DNA of 64,000 nt from Sphingomonas sp. CCH9-E2 (GTDB taxonomy: Bacteria > Pseudomonadota > Alphaproteobacteria > Sphingomonadales > Sphingomonadaceae), in contig NZ_LSJM01000230.1 of assembly GCF_001557215.1 (NCBI RefSeq), forward strand, positions 1 to 64,000, in the 5' to 3' direction. A program made the position numbers and the translations under genes. Shown here one piece after another: positions 45,114-55,300 of this stretch. Every line of letters begins with the position of its first letter. Position 1 is the stretch's first letter. The notes under the pieces were generated by a model. The model was not told the origin of the DNA. It did not search any database and saw only the letters and a list, made by a program, of their open reading frames with translations.

Positions 45114-46634
45114 GTGAAGGCGCGGGCGGCAGCGGCGGACGGCGCGGTCGACACCGCCGCTGCCGGCTATGCCGCAGCGCTGATGGCGGCGCCGGGCGAT
45201 GAGGTCGTGGCGATCCGAGCCTATCGCAATGCGCTGGCGGCTGGCGATCTGGTGCTGGCGCGGCGCGCGGCGGCGGTGCTGGTACGGTCGGACGTCGCGC
45301 CGCCGGATACGGCGATCCTTGCCCTGGCCGACGCGGTGCGGACGAAGAACAAGGTTGCGGCCGACGATGCGCTCGGGCGGATCGGGGCAGGGCCGCTCGA
45401 TTTCCTGACGCCCGTGCTGCGCGCATGGCTGGCGTTCGAGCGCGGTGGCGATCCGTTCCCGGTTCTCGACGCCGCAACCGAAAGCGGGCTGAGCCGCCGG
45501 TACATCGCCGAGCACCGCGCCTTGCTGCTGCTCGCCTCCAACCGGCGGGACGAGGGGATTGCGGCGCTGCGGGCGGCCTTGGGTGCCGATCCGGGCAGTA
45601 TCGATCTGCGCTGGAACGCGGCCAGCCTGTTGGCGGGGATCGGCGACCGGCGTGCCGCGCGCGAGTTGCTGGCGGGCGAGGATCCGATGTTGGCGGGGCT
45701 GCGCGATGGGCTGGTTGCGGTGCGTCCGGGCGCGGCATTCGGGACAAGCCGACTGCTGACACGGCTGGCCGCCGATCTGCAGGGACAGGAAACGCAGACG
45801 CTGTCGATTTTGCTGACGCGTTCTGCGCTGTCACTCGATGCCGGCGACGATCGCGCGCGGCTTTTGCTCGCCGCTGCGCTCGGCGAAGAGGGCGCGTTTG
45901 ACCGGGCACAGCTGGTGCTCGGCACGATCCGTCCGGCCAGCCCATTTTTTGGTGCCGCGGCGGCCGAACGGATCGAACTCCACCGCAAGCAGGGCGACCC
46001 TGCACAGGCGCTGGCACTGGCGCAAACGCTCGCGACGGCGAAAGGGGCGAGCGTGCGTGATATCCGCCGCTATGCCGACCTTCTGTCCGATCAGGGCCGC
46101 GACGGCGAGGCGGCTCGGCTCTATGCCGATGCGCTGGCCCGGGCTGGCGCGGAGGCCAACTGGATCCACCATCTGCAACTCGGCGGCGCGCTGGAGCGAT
46201 CAGGAGACTGGGCCGGTGCGCTCCCGCATCTGCGCAAGGCAGTGGAGCTGGCACCCGACGAGCCGGTAGCGCTCAATTATCTGGGCTATGCGCAGGTCGA
46301 GCGCGGGGAGAATCTGGCGGCGGCGGTAGCACTGCTCGAACGCGCCAATCGCTTGCGTCCGAATGACCCGGCCATCACCGACTCGCTCGGCTGGGGCTAT
46401 TATCGCAGCGGCGATCTGGCGCGTGCGCTTCCGCTGCTGGAACAGGCGGCGCAGGGTCAGCCGTCCAGCGTGACGATCAACGAACATCTGGGCGATGCCT
46501 ATTGGCGCGCCGGGCGGCGGTTCGAGGCGCGCTATGCCTGGCGCGCGGCTTCGATCTACGCGGACGATGCGCAAAAGGCGCGGATCGCTGCTAAGCTGGC
46601 CGATGGCGTGATGCAGAGGATGGCGGCAAACTGA
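45114..46634 (+). CDS. Exported TPR-repeat protein
   Basis: Alpha-helical repeat protein of at least 506 residues; TPR-like units are clearest at the C-terminus (WAGALPHLRKAVELAPDEPV, ALNYLGYAQVERGENLAAAV, ITDSLGWGYYRSGDLARALP). The first canonical start is GTG 45114. However, the same frame upstream encodes a clean signal peptide (KHLALPLAALAILLPGAAQA) back to codon 45024, with no ATG, GTG or TTG. ATT 45024, five bases after GGAGG, is the best candidate and would give 536 residues. The protein is therefore probably periplasmic. It runs directly from the ETF-QO stop into ispE, so the genes are cotranscribed. Scaffold or outer-membrane assembly roles are common for such proteins. Confidence 0.85.
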   Translation: MKARAAAADGAVDTAAAGYAAALMAAPGDEVVAIRAYRNALAAGDLVLARRAAAVLVRSDVAPPDTAILALADAVRTKNKVAADDALGRIGAGPLDFLTPVLRAWLAFERGGDPFPVLDAATESGLSRRYIAEHRALLLLASNRRDEGIAALRAALGADPGSIDLRWNAASLLAGIGDRRAARELLAGEDPMLAGLRDGLVAVRPGAAFGTSRLLTRLAADLQGQETQTLSILLTRSALSLDAGDDRARLLLAAALGEEGAFDRAQLVLGTIRPASPFFGAAAAERIELHRKQGDPAQALALAQTLATAKGASVRDIRRYADLLSDQGRDGEAARLYADALARAGAEANWIHHLQLGGALERSGDWAGALPHLRKAVELAPDEPVALNYLGYAQVERGENLAAAVALLERANRLRPNDPAITDSLGWGYYRSGDLARALPLLEQAAQGQPSSVTINEHLGDAYWRAGRRFEARYAWRAASIYADDAQKARIAAKLADGVMQRMAAN

Positions 46635-47464
46635 TCCTGACCGAGCCCGCCCCGGCCAAGCTCAACCTGGCGCTGCACGTGCGGCGGCGGCGGGACGATG
46701 GCTATCATGAGCTTGAGACGCTGTTCGCATTCGTGCGCGACGGCGATGTCGTGCGGCTCGATCCCGATGGCGAAGGTTTTGCGGTCGAGGGGCCGTTCGG
46801 CGGCGCGCTGGCGGGCGAGGGCGATAACCTCGTGACCCGCGCGCGCGATGCGTTCGGCGCGGCGTTCGGGGTGGCAACACCGGGACGGATCACACTCGAC
46901 AAGCGGTTGCCGGTCGCGTCGGGGCTGGGCGGCGGGTCTGCGGATGCGGCGGCGACGCTGCGGCTGCTCGCGCAGCAGGCAGGGATCGCGATCGAGAATC
47001 CTCGTCTGTTCGACGTGGCGGATGCGCTCGGATCGGATGTGCCTGCATGCCTCTATGGCCGGACCGCGATCGGAATGGGGCGGGGCGAACAGCTGGCGTG
47101 GATCGACGGGGCGCCGGGAGTGCCGGTGCTGCTGGTCAATCCGGGGGTCGCGGTAGCGACCGGGCCGGTCTTCGCGGCATGGGACCGGGTCGATCGCGGG
47201 CCGATCCCGGCAAAGGGCGACCTGATTGCGCGGGCCAAGGCTGGGCGCAACGATCTTTATCCGCCGGCACTGACCGTCGCACCACAGATTGCCGATGCGG
47301 TGGCGTGGCTGGAGCGCCAGGCGGGCGCCGATCTGTGCCGGATGTCGGGATCGGGGGCGACCTGCTTCGCGACCTTTGCGGATAGCGCACGTTGCGCGGC
47401 AGCGGCCGAGCGTCTGCGCCGCGAGCAGCCGGGGTGGTGGTGTCTCGAAACGGTGCTGTCGTGA
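46631..47464 (+). CDS. ispE: 4-diphosphocytidyl-2-C-methyl-D-erythritol kinase
   Basis: GHMP kinase of the MEP isoprenoid pathway. Motif I (PAPAKLNLALHV), motif II (LPVASGLGGGSADAAATL) and motif III (MSGSGATCFATF) are all present. Motif I lies upstream of the first canonical start (GTG 46679), so initiation there would remove the conserved Lys. The frame has no ATG, GTG or TTG before it; CTG 46631, overlapping the TPR stop as CTGA with AGAGGA upstream, gives 277 residues starting ILTEPAPAKLNL, the family's normal length. I therefore annotate a CTG start. Translational coupling to the TPR gene is likely. Confidence 0.9.
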   Translation: MILTEPAPAKLNLALHVRRRRDDGYHELETLFAFVRDGDVVRLDPDGEGFAVEGPFGGALAGEGDNLVTRARDAFGAAFGVATPGRITLDKRLPVASGLGGGSADAAATLRLLAQQAGIAIENPRLFDVADALGSDVPACLYGRTAIGMGRGEQLAWIDGAPGVPVLLVNPGVAVATGPVFAAWDRVDRGPIPAKGDLIARAKAGRNDLYPPALTVAPQIADAVAWLERQAGADLCRMSGSGATCFATFADSARCAAAAERLRREQPGWWCLETVLS

Positions 47465-47639
47465 CAGGTTGCTGCGCCATATCGGGACGCGATGGTGCCG
47501 CGGGGGCGGCGGCTGGGAGAGCGCTTGCGGTTGGCCCCGTTCTTGCTGAGGTCATGCTGCGGGTCATGCGCCGGGAGCGAGACGCCCGTGGATGGCCCCC
47601 GCTTTCGAGCGGGCGCCATCCTCGCCCACCGGGCCGCCG

Positions 47640-48368
47640 ATGATCCGGCTTCGGTTCGATCAAGCCACTGCGCTTCTGACGCTCGACCGTGGCGGCGCGC
47701 GCAATGCGCTGCCGATCGCCGCGTGGGACGCGATCGCCGATGCAGCGGCGTCGGTAGCAGCGAGCGACGCCCAGGTCTTGATCGTGGAGTCCGCAATGCC
47801 GACGGTCTTCTCTGCCGGGGCGGACCTCGCCGAATTTCCTGCTCTGATCGCTGACCCGGCACTGCGAACCCGGTTCCGCATCGCGATGGCAGCGGGGATC
47901 GAGGCGCTGGCCGCACTCCCGATCCCGGTGATCGCTGCGGTGGATGGCGGATGCTTCGGCGCAGCGGTTGCCCTGACGCTGGCGTGCGACATCGTCGTCG
48001 CGGGGGACGCGGCGCTGTTCGCGACCACGCCGGCAAAGCTCGGCATCGGCTATCCAGCCAGCGATGTCGCGCGGTTGCGCGCGCGGGTCGGGGCGGGGCA
48101 GGCGGCGCGGATGTTGTTCACCGGTGACCGGGTCGACGGTGATGCGGCGCTGCGGATCGGACTGGCCCATTGCCGCGCAAGCGATGCCGGCGAACATGCG
48201 CGGGCGATGGCGGCGACGATCTGTGCCAACGATGCCGACGCGGTGCGCCTGCTCAAGTCGATCCTGTGCGATCCGGCCAATCCGGCGCACGATCAGGCGT
48301 TCGAGGATGCGTTCGGCTCTTCCGGCTTTGCGCTGCGGCTCGACGCGTTTCTGGGAGGAAAAAGGTGA
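47640..48368 (+). CDS. Enoyl-CoA hydratase/isomerase-family protein
   Basis: 242-residue crotonase-fold protein: GGARNALPIAAWDAI near the start, the oxyanion-hole loop MPTVFSAGADLAEF, and VIAAVDGGCFGAAVALTLACD where hydratases carry a catalytic Glu. Here the place of the first catalytic Glu is Gly/Cys (GGCFGA), so classical hydration is doubtful and isomerase or hydrolase activity is possible. The ATG lacks a clear ribosome site; it follows a 175-base gap after ispE in which I see no gene. Its stop overlaps the next gene (GTGA). Confidence 0.87.
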   Translation: MIRLRFDQATALLTLDRGGARNALPIAAWDAIADAAASVAASDAQVLIVESAMPTVFSAGADLAEFPALIADPALRTRFRIAMAAGIEALAALPIPVIAAVDGGCFGAAVALTLACDIVVAGDAALFATTPAKLGIGYPASDVARLRARVGAGQAARMLFTGDRVDGDAALRIGLAHCRASDAGEHARAMAATICANDADAVRLLKSILCDPANPAHDQAFEDAFGSSGFALRLDAFLGGKR

Positions 48369-49096
48369 GCGTGGTGGAGCGGATCGCGGGCACTGGCGAT
48401 GTGCTGATCCTGTGCGATCATGCCAGCAACCATGTGCCTGGCGACATCGACCTCGGCATCGGCCCTGCCTTGCTCGACAAGCATATCGCGATCGATATCG
48501 GCGCGGCGGCAGTAAGCCGGGGGCTGGCCGATAGGCTGGGCGCGCCCGCGCTGCTGGCCACCGTGTCGCGGCTGGTGATCGACCTCAATCGGGAGGTCGA
48601 TGCGCCCGGCCTGATCCCGCATGTCAGCGACGGCCACGCAATCCCGGGCAATGAGCGTGCCGATCGTGTCGAGCGGATCGCACGCTTCCATGCCCCCTAT
48701 CATCGCGCGATCGCGGCGCAGGTGCGCGCGCAGCGTCCGGCGCTGATCGTCTCGGTCCACAGCTTCACGCCCGCCCTCGAAAGCGGCATTGCCGCGCCGC
48801 GGCCGTGGGAGGCGGGCGTGCTCTACAATCGCGATATGCGGGCGGCGCGCCCGGCGGTCGAATGGCTGACAGGGCAGGGCATCGTCACCGGAGACAATGA
48901 ACCCTATTCCGGGCGCATCCTCAACGCGACGATGAACCGGCATGCCGAGGGTACGGGAACCCCTTATCTGGGCATCGAAATCCGCAACGATCGCATCTCT
49001 GACCCCGCAGGCGTGGCGCGTTGGTGCGAAATTCTCACGATTCTGGTAACATTCGTGCGCGATCATCTTGCGCAGGGGCGGGCAGCGGCGACATAG
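48365..49096 (+). CDS. N-formylglutamate amidohydrolase-family protein
   Basis: 243 residues of the HutG-like zinc hydrolase family: [15 protein letters not shown] near the N-terminus, [24 protein letters not shown] and SVHSFTP with metal-binding His residues, ending in [10 protein letters not shown]. Such proteins release glutamate from N-formylglutamate, but no other histidine-degradation genes are nearby, so the substrate is uncertain. GTG start with GGGAGG nine bases upstream, overlapping the stop of the crotonase gene. Confidence 0.88.
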   Translation: MSVVERIAGTGDVLILCDHASNHVPGDIDLGIGPALLDKHIAIDIGAAAVSRGLADRLGAPALLATVSRLVIDLNREVDAPGLIPHVSDGHAIPGNERADRVERIARFHAPYHRAIAAQVRAQRPALIVSVHSFTPALESGIAAPRPWEAGVLYNRDMRAARPAVEWLTGQGIVTGDNEPYSGRILNATMNRHAEGTGTPYLGIEIRNDRISDPAGVARWCEILTILVTFVRDHLAQGRAAAT

Positions 49097-49103
49097 GCAC
49101 GCC

Positions 49104-50825
49104 ATGACCGATCGTTTCGACAAATCCCGCCTGCCTTCGCGCCACGTCTCCGTCGGGCCGGAGCGCGCTCCCCACCGCAGCTATTACTACGCCATGGGGC
49201 TGAGCGAGGAAGAGATTGCGCGCCCCTTCGTCGCGCTCGCCAGCGCTGGCAATGACAGCGCACCGTGCAACACCACGCTGGATGCCCAGGCCGATGCGGC
49301 GCGCAAGGGCGTGGAGAGCAATGGCGGCATGCCGCGTCGCTTCAACACCATCACGGTGACCGACGGCATCGCGATGGGGCATCAGGGGATGAAATCCTCG
49401 CTCGTCAGCCGCGAGGTCATCGCCGACTCGGTCGAGCTGAGCGTGCGCGGCCATTGCTATGACGCGCTGGTCGGCTTTGCCGGGTGCGACAAGTCTCTGC
49501 CGGGGATGATGATGGCGATGCTGCGCCTCAATATCCCGTCGATCTTTGTCTATGGCGGGTCGATCCTGCCCGGCCGCTATCAGGACCGCGATGTCACCGT
49601 GGTCGATGTGTTCGAAGTGGTCGGCAAGTTCGCGGCCGGCACCTGCCCGATCAGCGAAGTGCACGCCCTCGAAAAAGTCGCCTGCCCCGGTCATGGCGCG
49701 TGCGGCGGCCAGTACACCGCCAACACCATGGCGTGCGTCGGCGAGGCGATCGGCCTGTCGCTGCCCAACAGCAACATGGTCCCCGCGCCCTATACCAGCC
49801 GTGAGCAGATCGCGGTCGCCGCAGGCTATCAGGTGATGGAGCTGCTGGAGCGCAACATCCGCCCGCGCGATATCTGCACGCGCGAGGCGTTCGTGAATGC
49901 GGCGCGGATCGTCGCCGCGACCGGCGGCTCGACCAATGCAGCGCTGCATCTGCCCGCGATGGCGAGCGAGGCGGGGATCGAGTTCGACCTGTTCGACGTC
50001 GCCGAGGTATTTAAATCAACGCCTTACGCTGCCGACTTGAAGCCGGGTGGCAAGTATGTCGCCAAGGACATGTATGAGGCGGGCGGCGTCTACATGCTGA
50101 TGAAGTCGATGCTCGCCAATGGCCTGCTGCATGGCGAGTGCATGACCGTGACCGGCAAGACGCTCGGCGAGAACATCGATCAGGTCACCTGGAACCCGGA
50201 CCAGAAGGTCATTTACGACGTCAAGACGCCGATCACCCCGACCGGGGGCGTGGTGGGCCTGCGCGGGAGCCTGGCGCCCGATGGCGCGATCGTGAAGGTC
50301 GCCGGCATGGCGCGGCTGCAGTTCGAGGGTCCGGCGCGCTGCTTCGATTGTGAGGAAGACGCCTTTGCCGCAGTCGAAGCGCGCTCGATCGCCGAGGGTG
50401 AGGTCGTCGTGATCCGCTACGAAGGGCCGAAGGGCGGGCCGGGCATGCGCGAGATGCTGTCGACCACCGCCGCGCTCTATGGCTTGGGCATGGGCGAAAA
50501 GGTTGCGTTGATCACCGACGGGCGCTTCTCCGGCGCGACGCGCGGCTTCTGCATCGGCCATGTCGGGCCGGAAGCGGCCGAGGGCGGGCCGATCGCACTG
50601 GTCGAGGACGGCGACACGATCCGCATCGATGCCGAGGCGGGGACGATCGACCTGCTCGTTTCGGAACACGTGCTCGCCGAGCGCCGCGCCCTCTGGCAGC
50701 CGCGCACCAATGATTATCAGTCGGGTGCGCTGTGGCGCTATGCGCAGAATGTCGGACCTGCCTATAAGGGCGCGGTAACGCATCCGGGAGCGAAGTCCGA
50801 AACGCATGTCTTTGCGGATATCTGA
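49104..50825 (+). CDS. ilvD: Dihydroxy-acid dehydratase
   Basis: Iron-sulfur enzyme of branched-chain amino acid synthesis. 573 residues with the cluster and substrate motifs [34 protein letters not shown] and [20 protein letters not shown], and the C-terminal swivel domain ([22 protein letters not shown]). It is a paralogue of edd at 15.7-17.5 kb but lacks the phosphogluconate dehydratase-specific segments. ATG 49104 is seven bases after the amidohydrolase stop. The end overlaps the following lipoprotein gene by 20 bases. Confidence 0.96.
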   Translation: MTDRFDKSRLPSRHVSVGPERAPHRSYYYAMGLSEEEIARPFVALASAGNDSAPCNTTLDAQADAARKGVESNGGMPRRFNTITVTDGIAMGHQGMKSSLVSREVIADSVELSVRGHCYDALVGFAGCDKSLPGMMMAMLRLNIPSIFVYGGSILPGRYQDRDVTVVDVFEVVGKFAAGTCPISEVHALEKVACPGHGACGGQYTANTMACVGEAIGLSLPNSNMVPAPYTSREQIAVAAGYQVMELLERNIRPRDICTREAFVNAARIVAATGGSTNAALHLPAMASEAGIEFDLFDVAEVFKSTPYAADLKPGGKYVAKDMYEAGGVYMLMKSMLANGLLHGECMTVTGKTLGENIDQVTWNPDQKVIYDVKTPITPTGGVVGLRGSLAPDGAIVKVAGMARLQFEGPARCFDCEEDAFAAVEARSIAEGEVVVIRYEGPKGGPGMREMLSTTAALYGLGMGEKVALITDGRFSGATRGFCIGHVGPEAAEGGPIALVEDGDTIRIDAEAGTIDLLVSEHVLAERRALWQPRTNDYQSGALWRYAQNVGPAYKGAVTHPGAKSETHVFADI

Positions 50826-51219
50826 AGTTCTGGCGGCTGCGGGGGCGCTGCTCGCGCTCGCGGCCTGCGACCCCGGCCCGGTCAAGACCAAGGCGGAGCA
50901 TGCGCAAGACGCGCGCGCCCAGGCGGCGCGTGATGAAGCCGAGGGGCGTATCCCTTGCGCGCTGGGGGGCGGCGACGATTTCAGCACGCGCTGTACGATC
51001 GACCGCGCGCAGACTCAGGATGGGTTGATCCTGACCGTGCGTCATCCCGATGGCGGCTTCCACCGGCTGCGCGTCACCCGCGACGGGCGCGGGGTGGTCG
51101 CCGCCGACGGGGCGCAGGCGGCGACGGTGACGATCATCGACAAGGATGCGATCGAGGTCGCGATCGACGATGCGCGCTATCGCCTGCCCGCGACGGTCAA
51201 GGGCGCGGCCAAGAAGTGA
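50806..51219 (+). CDS. Small predicted lipoprotein
   Basis: 137 residues. The N-terminus ([20 protein letters not shown]) is a lipoprotein signal with the lipobox LAAC at about residue 21, so the mature protein should be lipid-anchored. The remainder has one more Cys pair (IPCALGG, STRCTID) and a beta-rich region with [18 protein letters not shown]. No family was recognised. It overlaps ilvD at the start and the DUF2306-like gene at the end (GTGA), indicating coupled translation. Confidence 0.75.
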   Translation: MSLRISEVLAAAGALLALAACDPGPVKTKAEHAQDARAQAARDEAEGRIPCALGGGDDFSTRCTIDRAQTQDGLILTVRHPDGGFHRLRVTRDGRGVVAADGAQAATVTIIDKDAIEVAIDDARYRLPATVKGAAKK

Positions 51220-51851
51220 ATGCAACGCGGCGATGGGGCTGGGCGGGGTTCTGGCTGATCGTCGCGGTGTCCGCAGCCTGGGTCCTCACAGATTCGTTCG
51301 CCTTCATCGCCAAGCGCCAGGCACCGACGGGCGAGACATTTTGGGGTCGCCGCATCTGGTATTTCGCGCATGTCGCGCTGGCGGTTCCCGTGCTGTTGCT
51401 TGCGCCGATCCAGTTTGCGGCTTCGGTGCGCATGCGTTGGCCATGGCTGCACCGTAGGCTGGGCCGGGTGTATCTCGGCGCGTCGTTGCTGGCCGGGCTG
51501 TCCGCGCTGCATCTGGGCAGCACGATTGCGGCGCAGGAGACGCAGGTGCCGCTCACGCTCTTCGCCATCGTCTGGATCGGTTTCGTGCTCATCGCGTGGC
51601 AGGCGGCCCGGCGGCGGCACATCGACCTGCACCGCGCATTCGTGATCCGCGCGACGGCGATCGCGCTGTCGTTCGTATGGGTGCGACTGATGGCGGCCGA
51701 CGATGGAGTCATGCTCGGCTTTATCGAAAATGCCGAGATGCGGGCGGCTACGCGCGGGTGGCTCAGCTTCGTCCTGCCATTGCTGGCGGTGGAGTTCTGG
51801 CTGGCGTGGTGGCCAGCCGCCCAGTCGCTATTTGCACGACAGCGCGTTTGA
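51216..51851 (+). CDS. DUF2306-like membrane protein
   Basis: 211 residues with about six membrane helices (near residues 8-28, 45-66, 80-100, 108-130, 145-162, 180-202). Polar motifs sit between them: HVALAVPVLLLAPIQF, RWPWLHRRLGRVYLGAS and IDLHRAFVIRATAIAL, the conserved His and Arg pattern of DUF2306 proteins, which resemble heme-binding cytochrome b561-like bundles. The role is unknown. GTG start overlapping the lipoprotein stop; a longer open frame upstream is out of register with any homology. It ends 17 bases before the RNase P RNA. Confidence 0.82.
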   Translation: MNATRRWGWAGFWLIVAVSAAWVLTDSFAFIAKRQAPTGETFWGRRIWYFAHVALAVPVLLLAPIQFAASVRMRWPWLHRRLGRVYLGASLLAGLSALHLGSTIAAQETQVPLTLFAIVWIGFVLIAWQAARRRHIDLHRAFVIRATAIALSFVWVRLMAADDGVMLGFIENAEMRAATRGWLSFVLPLLAVEFWLAWWPAAQSLFARQRV

Positions 51852-51867
51852 GCCTATCGCCGCTGCC

Positions 51868-52262
51868 GCCAGAGGGCCGGGCGGCCGCGTTGCATGTAAG
51901 TGCACCGAGGAAAGTCCGGGCTCCACGGAAACACGGTGCCGGGTAACGCCCGGCGGTCCCGGTTCGCCGGGGTCAGGGAAAGTGCCACAGAGAGCAGACC
52001 GCCCACTGGTCTTCGGACTGAGGGCAAGGGTGAAAGGGTGCGGCAAGAGCGCACCGCGCGGCCGGCAACGGAAGCGGCACGGCAAACCCCACCGGGAGCA
52101 AGATCGAATAGGGGCCGCGCATCGGGAGTTCCGCCCGGCGGCCCGGGTTGATTGCTTGAGCCCCCATGCAAATGCGGGCCTAGAGGAATGGTCGCCTATC
52201 GCGCGCACCTCCCTTCGGGGAAAGGGCCGCGTGGACAGAACCCGGCTTACAGGCCCTCTGGC
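51868..52262 (+). ncRNA. rnpB: RNase P RNA (class A)
   Basis: Catalytic RNA that matures the 5' ends of tRNAs. The 5' P1 strand (CCAGAGGGCC) pairs with the 3' end (GGCCCTCTGG). The universally conserved blocks GAGGAAAGTCCGGGCTCC near the 5' end, CAGGGAAAGTGCCACAGAGA, GCAACGGAAGCGG and the 3' block ACAGAACCCGGCTTACAGG are all present in the right order. Length of about 395 bases fits alphaproteobacterial type A RNAs. Confidence 0.97.
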
Positions 52263-52336
52263 ATCCAATTTCGTCTGAATTGCGGGGCTTGCCACCAAGT
52301 CCTGCGCTTTGGATAAAGGCGGCGGAGGCGGGACCG

Positions 52337-55300
52337 ATGAAACGCAGCTTCGTCCTTTATGCAGGCGTGTCGCTCGCCGTGCTGACCCCGGGCGTCGCCG
52401 CAGCGCGTGACGGCGATACGCGAAGGGCGTGCGCGCAGGAAGCACGGCTGCCGACCCCCGATGACAAGACCGGCGTCGAATTTGACGATCTCGTCCCCGA
52501 ACGGGCGATTGCCCTTTGTCAGCGCGCGCTGGAAGCGCACCCGGACGATGCGTCCGTCATGGCCAATCTCGGGCGCGCGCTCAGCAAGGCGGGCGAGAAC
52601 AAGGCGGCGCTGCGCCTGATCGAGCGTGCCGCGGCGGGCGGCAGCCTGCAGGCGGTCAACACGCTGGCGTCGATGTATGAATCGGGCAGCGGCGTACCCA
52701 AGGACCCCGCACGCGCCTTTGCCCTCGCAAAGTCGGGGGAGAAGGGGCGCAACATCTGGCTGCTTGGTCGGCTCGCGGACTATTATCTGAACGGCACTGG
52801 GACGCCGGTCGATGTTCCGGCCGCAATCGCCACTTATGCGCGCGCGGCCGAGCTTGGCCATGCGGGTGCGGCAAAGGCGCTCGCGGATCATTACCGGTTT
52901 GGCAGCAAGGGGGTGCCGAAGGATTTTGCACTCGCCCGCAAATGGTATCAGCGCGCAGTGCAGCTGGGCGAAGCGGACGCGGTGGCAGCGCTCGGCTATA
53001 TGGCCGAAGCGGGTCTCGGCGGGCCCACGGATCTCGTTGAAGCACGGCGGCTGTACCGGATCGCGGCCGATCAGGGATCGGGCTGGGGTGCGCAGAACTA
53101 CGCCGTGATGCTCCAGAACGGCCGGGGCGGCCCGAAGGACGAAAAGGGCGCAGTGGAATTCGTCCGTCTGGCCGTGGACCGCGGCGAGACCAGCGCGATG
53201 CACCGCCTCGGGTGGTTCTACGAAAACGGCATTGGTCTCGTCAGCGATGTCCAGCTGGCGATCTCCTGGTATCGCAAGGCGGCGGATGCGGGTGACACCG
53301 ATGCGATGGTGCGCCTTGGCTTCATGGCGCAGAATGGCAAAGGGATGCCGCGCGACCTCGAAGCTGGCCGCGCTTGGTATCGCAAAGCCGCCGATCTCGG
53401 CAGCATGAGTGCGACACGCAGCCTCGCTTTCGATCTGGCCGCAAGCGAGTTCACCGGCGTGCCGAGCGACAATCCGGCGGCGATCCGGCTCTATCACAAG
53501 CTGGCAGAAAGCGATGACCCCACGGACATCGCGATAGCTGCGGACGTGTTCGCGGCCGGCAAACAGGTGCCGATGGATCTGAAGGCGGCGCGCAAATATT
53601 ATGAAAAGGCGCTCGCCGCCGGTGAGGAAGATGCCGCACCCGATCTCGTCGAAGTGATCCTACGCGACGCGCCGGATGATGGCGACCGGGCAGCGGCGCT
53701 GCGCGTGTTGACGACCAGTGCCGACAAGGGCGCGGGTTGGGCGCTGGCTGCGCTGGCGCATCCGGGCCCCTTGATCGAAACCGGGGGACTGAAATTCGAC
53801 AGCGCGCCCTGGCGTCAAAAGATTGCCGCCCTGACCGACCCCAAGGTGCTGACCGGCGTCGCAAAGGCGCTTCAGGCGGGCAAGCTGGCCAAACAACAGT
53901 TCGCACTCGCGGTCCAGTATACCAAGGCTGCCAGCGATCCGTCGGTGGCGAAGGAATATCAGCTCAAGCTGATGATCGACCTGCAGCTGCAGGAGGCGGC
54001 GCAGCGCGAGCTGGCACGCTATGCCGGAACCGCCGAGTTCAAGGCGTTGCCCGAGGAACGACGGACTGCGTTTCTCGCGCAATTCGACACGCCACGGGTG
54101 TTCAACTTCAACGGTGACGCGTCGCATGTCGCGACCTTCTCCGCGCTGGCCGAACTGGGGATGAAGGAACCGGCGGCCAAACTGGCCTGGCGCCTGCTCG
54201 AAGATGGCAAGGGCGATACCGCAGCCGCGCTCAAATGGTTCACCATCGCCGCAGAACGCGGATCGGCCGATGCGCAGCGGGCGCTGGGCTATCTGCACCT
54301 CAAGGGGTTCGGGGTCGAGAAGAGCGCGGTCAAGGCGGTGCGCGCGTGGGAGGAGGCGTATCGGCGCGGCGAGGGTTATGCGGCGCTGAGCCTCGCGCTC
54401 TACTACAAAGGCGAGCTTGAGTTCAGCGAGGCCGAGCGGGCCGGTGCGCCGGACTATGACCGCGCCCAGGCATTCGAATGGATGCAGCGCGCGGCATCGG
54501 CGAGCTATGCCAATGCGGTGCTGCTTGCGCGCATGTATCTGGCCGGCGACGGGACCAAGGCCGACCCGAAAGAGGCGATCCGCCTGCTGCGCTGGGCGGT
54601 GCATTGCGGGGATTACAGCGCGCGCGTCGCATTGGGGGAAGCCTATCTATACGGCTCCGGCGTGGCCAAGGATCCGGCGATGGCGCTGCGCTGGTTCCGG
54701 CACGCGGCGGCGACGCCATGGAGCGGGGGCGCGGAGGCGATGGTCCGGGCGTCGGCGCTGGGCTGGGGCATGGCCGCGGATGTCAAGCAGGCGCGCTATT
54801 GGCTGGCTGAGGCGGTGCGGCGTGGCAGCGACGACGCCAAGAAATGGCAGGACACGTGCGGGGCACAGGCAACGATCAGATGCCTGACCAAGATTGAGGG
54901 CTTCACCCCGCTCCCGATCGGCCCGGAGACCGAGGGTGCCGCCGCCGAGCCGACGTTCGAAGCGCGCGAGGCGGTGCTGCGCAAGGAACTCGACGCTGCG
55001 GTGGACAATGGGTCGGAATATGCCGTGTTCGAAGGGTTTCGCAGCCTGGAGGAACATTATCTTCTCTACGGCAAGATGGACGCGTATCTGGCGACCAAGG
55101 TCCGCTCGCTCGCGATCAAGGAAGCCGCACTCACCAGCCGCTTCGGCAGTCGCGACAATTATTTCGCGCTGATCGAATCCTCGTGCCACTGGTCGAGCGC
55201 TGCCAAGGAAGCGAGCGGGGGCGGGCGACGCGAGGCGGCGTTGTTCTTCGCCAAGGTCGCAGTCAACAAGCTGCAGGACGCTCGCAAGCGCATCTCCGAC

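Noticed and set aside
47465..47639. Possible small gene or riboswitch between ispE and the crotonase gene
   Set aside because: Open frames here give Arg/Gly-rich shadow sequence and I could not match the region to any known RNA element.
49104..50825. Calling this gene a second edd
   Set aside because: Length, the [10 protein letters not shown] motif and lack of phosphogluconate dehydratase segments fit ilvD.
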